From the NCBI RefSeq assembly GCF_900117315.1, contig NZ_LT630337.1, forward strand, positions 423,033-487,032: DNA of 64,000 nt, given 5' to 3'. Both the position numbers and the translations under genes were made by a program. The notes beneath the pieces are model-generated. The model was not told the origin of the DNA and made no database searches. It saw only the letters and a program-made list of their open reading frames with translations. Position 1 is the stretch's first letter. Each line of letters opens with the position of its first letter. The DNA comes from Bacillus massilinigeriensis. Its GTDB lineage: Bacteria; Bacillota; Bacilli; Bacillales; Cytobacillaceae. Shown one piece after another: positions 62,799 to 64,000 of this stretch.

Positions 62799-63626
62799 TC
62801 ACCCTAAATGTTTTTGTTTGATGGCATGAAATTGTGTCAAGATGGAATCATTTAAAATATTGTCTAGAAGACTTTGATGATGACTGTTTATGCTGTAGTT
62901 CTTAATAATCTCGAGGGATTTAAAAATTTTCATACTTACATAGTTAACGATTTGCTCTGGATTTTGATAAATGGAACTCAAAATATTAAAGTAACCATTT
63001 TTCATATCTTTTTTATAATCCTCTAAAGCATCCAAATAATACATAATGGCACAGGAATGATAAGCAAGAGCTTTATAGGAGTCATCCACCCCTAGGTGCT
63101 GCACGATTAGCTCGGAATAGAAGGTGCAGACTGGAGCAATGATTTGATCAGGTGTGCATTCGTTATCATGCTCTTCAAGTAGCATCTGTTGTAGATGTTG
63201 GATCTCGTCTTGTGAAATTTGCAGCTTATTGGCGCTTTCTTCAAGGGTTTTATGAAAGAACCTTTTAAAGCTTTTCTGTTTGATTCTATTGCTTTTTCCA
63301 TCCGTAACAGAATTTAGGAAAGCCGTATAGACGGTAAATACAGAAAGATCAGCTAAAGCCTTGGATTCGTGCATATCCTCAAGAACATGTACTTTTTTTA
63401 ACGGGAACATGACACAACCTGCCTTTATGGCATCTGCTCGACCAAATTTCCTTTTCCAACTGTTGGTACAAAGCAATAAAAATAAAAGGTCATGTTGAAT
63501 AAACATCGTACTGGTATATCCGTATTGCTTTTTTATGGTATGGCAGAGAGTGCAGTACATGTTCTGATAAGCTTCTTTATCTTCCTGTGATAGTTTCGAT
63601 GTTAAGGGTTTAAAATATCCAAGCAT
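62799..63626 (-). CDS. DUF5685-family protein
   Basis: 275 residues. The N-terminus [29 protein letters not shown] has the CxxC pair of this family, and further Cys (about residues 49, 67, 152) and His residues may bind a metal. Largely helical, not membrane-spanning. Function unknown. Start 63626 matches the family N-terminus and has GGAGG, though 13 nt away; the frame extends to 63755 without support. The stop overlaps the start region of the J-domain gene. Confidence 0.8.
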   Translation of the reverse strand: MLGYFKPLTSKLSQEDKEAYQNMYCTLCHTIKKQYGYTSTMFIQHDLLFLLLCTNSWKRKFGRADAIKAGCVMFPLKKVHVLEDMHESKALADLSVFTVYTAFLNSVTDGKSNRIKQKSFKRFFHKTLEESANKLQISQDEIQHLQQMLLEEHDNECTPDQIIAPVCTFYSELIVQHLGVDDSYKALAYHSCAIMYYLDALEDYKKDMKNGYFNILSSIYQNPEQIVNYVSMKIFKSLEIIKNYSINSHHQSLLDNILNDSILTQFHAIKQKHLG

Positions 63627-64000
63627 TGTTTGAAATGTTCCTCCATACATAGGTGAAATTCTGGGAATATTCATATCATGCGCAGTTATGATTAATAGAT
63701 AACCATTTGTTTCATTTAAGGTAAGTAAGTTTTCAAGTTGAAAACCCTTTAACATGTACGAATTTAGAGTTAGCTATAATAGTAGTGGCATCTGAAAGGG
63801 ATGCTGTTTTCAGGGGTAGTGCTTAACGGACACACAATCCATTAAATCAATAAAAACACTAGAAAAAACATATCTAACCGTTCGAGGTTCAGCTGTAAGT
63901 CGAGAAATGAAGGAATATAGGTTGAAAATTAGTGGAATGGGAGTTTGAAAAATCAGAAATGGCCTATGTACAAACCAAATTAACGAATGCAGAATAAGCC
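63627..64000. other. End of window, no gene seen
   Basis: The region upstream of the DUF5685 gene probably contains its promoter. The last 240 bp show no ORF with a ribosome binding site. Confidence 0.4.

Overview
The window is about 64 kb of low-GC DNA from a Firmicute of the family Bacillaceae (Bacillus/Neobacillus-like; I do not claim a species). The signs are many TTG/GTG starts behind strong AGGAGG-type ribosome binding sites, a TnrA next to amtB, CodY, cre and TnrA-type operators, LytST, VanRS-like, YcnB/YcnC-like and Ctc/L25 proteins, and intergenic repeat families of the kind seen in Bacillus genomes. No rRNA, prophage or CRISPR array is visible.

Layout. 1-917: end of a tRNA cluster (Phe, Tyr, Trp, His, Gln, Gly, Ile, Arg) closed by a terminator. 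1.2-18 kb: mostly housekeeping and transport genes: a dihydrouridine synthase, two PiT-type transporters, an NCS2 permease, several MFS transporters, tRNA 2-selenouridine synthase MnmH, an UPF0718/ArsP-like permease and L25/Ctc. 17.2-27.3 kb: a sugar catabolic locus with a TIM-barrel isomerase, a LacI-type repressor, two Gfo/Idh/MocA dehydrogenases and an Rbs-type ABC importer. The repressor gene is split by an IS110-family element. 28.3-32 kb: nitrogen locus, tnrA divergent from an operon amtB - DUF294 nucleotidyltransferase - DEDDh exonuclease. 32-45 kb: threonine aldolase, a DUF4405 membrane protein, another Gfo/Idh/MocA enzyme, LytS/LytT next to CstA (probable pyruvate sensing and uptake), a quinol-dependent NO reductase, a divergent HTH/VWA pair and a CodY-type ilvE. 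46-55 kb: LysR regulator and two paralogous DHA2 drug exporters flanking a VanR/VanS/D,D-carboxypeptidase operon and a TetR regulator. 55-64 kb: LacI plus oligo-1,6-glucosidase, CarD-like factor, class V aminotransferase, methyltransferase, DedA-like protein, and a coupled DUF5685/J-domain-TPR pair.

Main points of interest. (1) The amtB-DUF294-exonuclease operon with TnrA-like boxes, a plausible undescribed signalling module tied to ammonium transport. (2) The IS110 element: fusing its two ends would create a TTGACA-17-TATATT promoter, its upstream region folds as a bridge-RNA candidate, and removing it restores a LacI reading frame whose operators remain on both sides. (3) A GGAAGCA...GAACCGTCCCC palindromic repeat that abuts the stop codons of four different genes. 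(4) Arrays of CGCGGATAAA/CGCGAATAAA units with about 20-bp spacing, two of which share the same terminal flank. (5) Two direct repeats 21 bp apart between lytT and cstA. (6) A divergent HTH/VWA pair and a DUF5685/J-domain pair, both uncharacterised.
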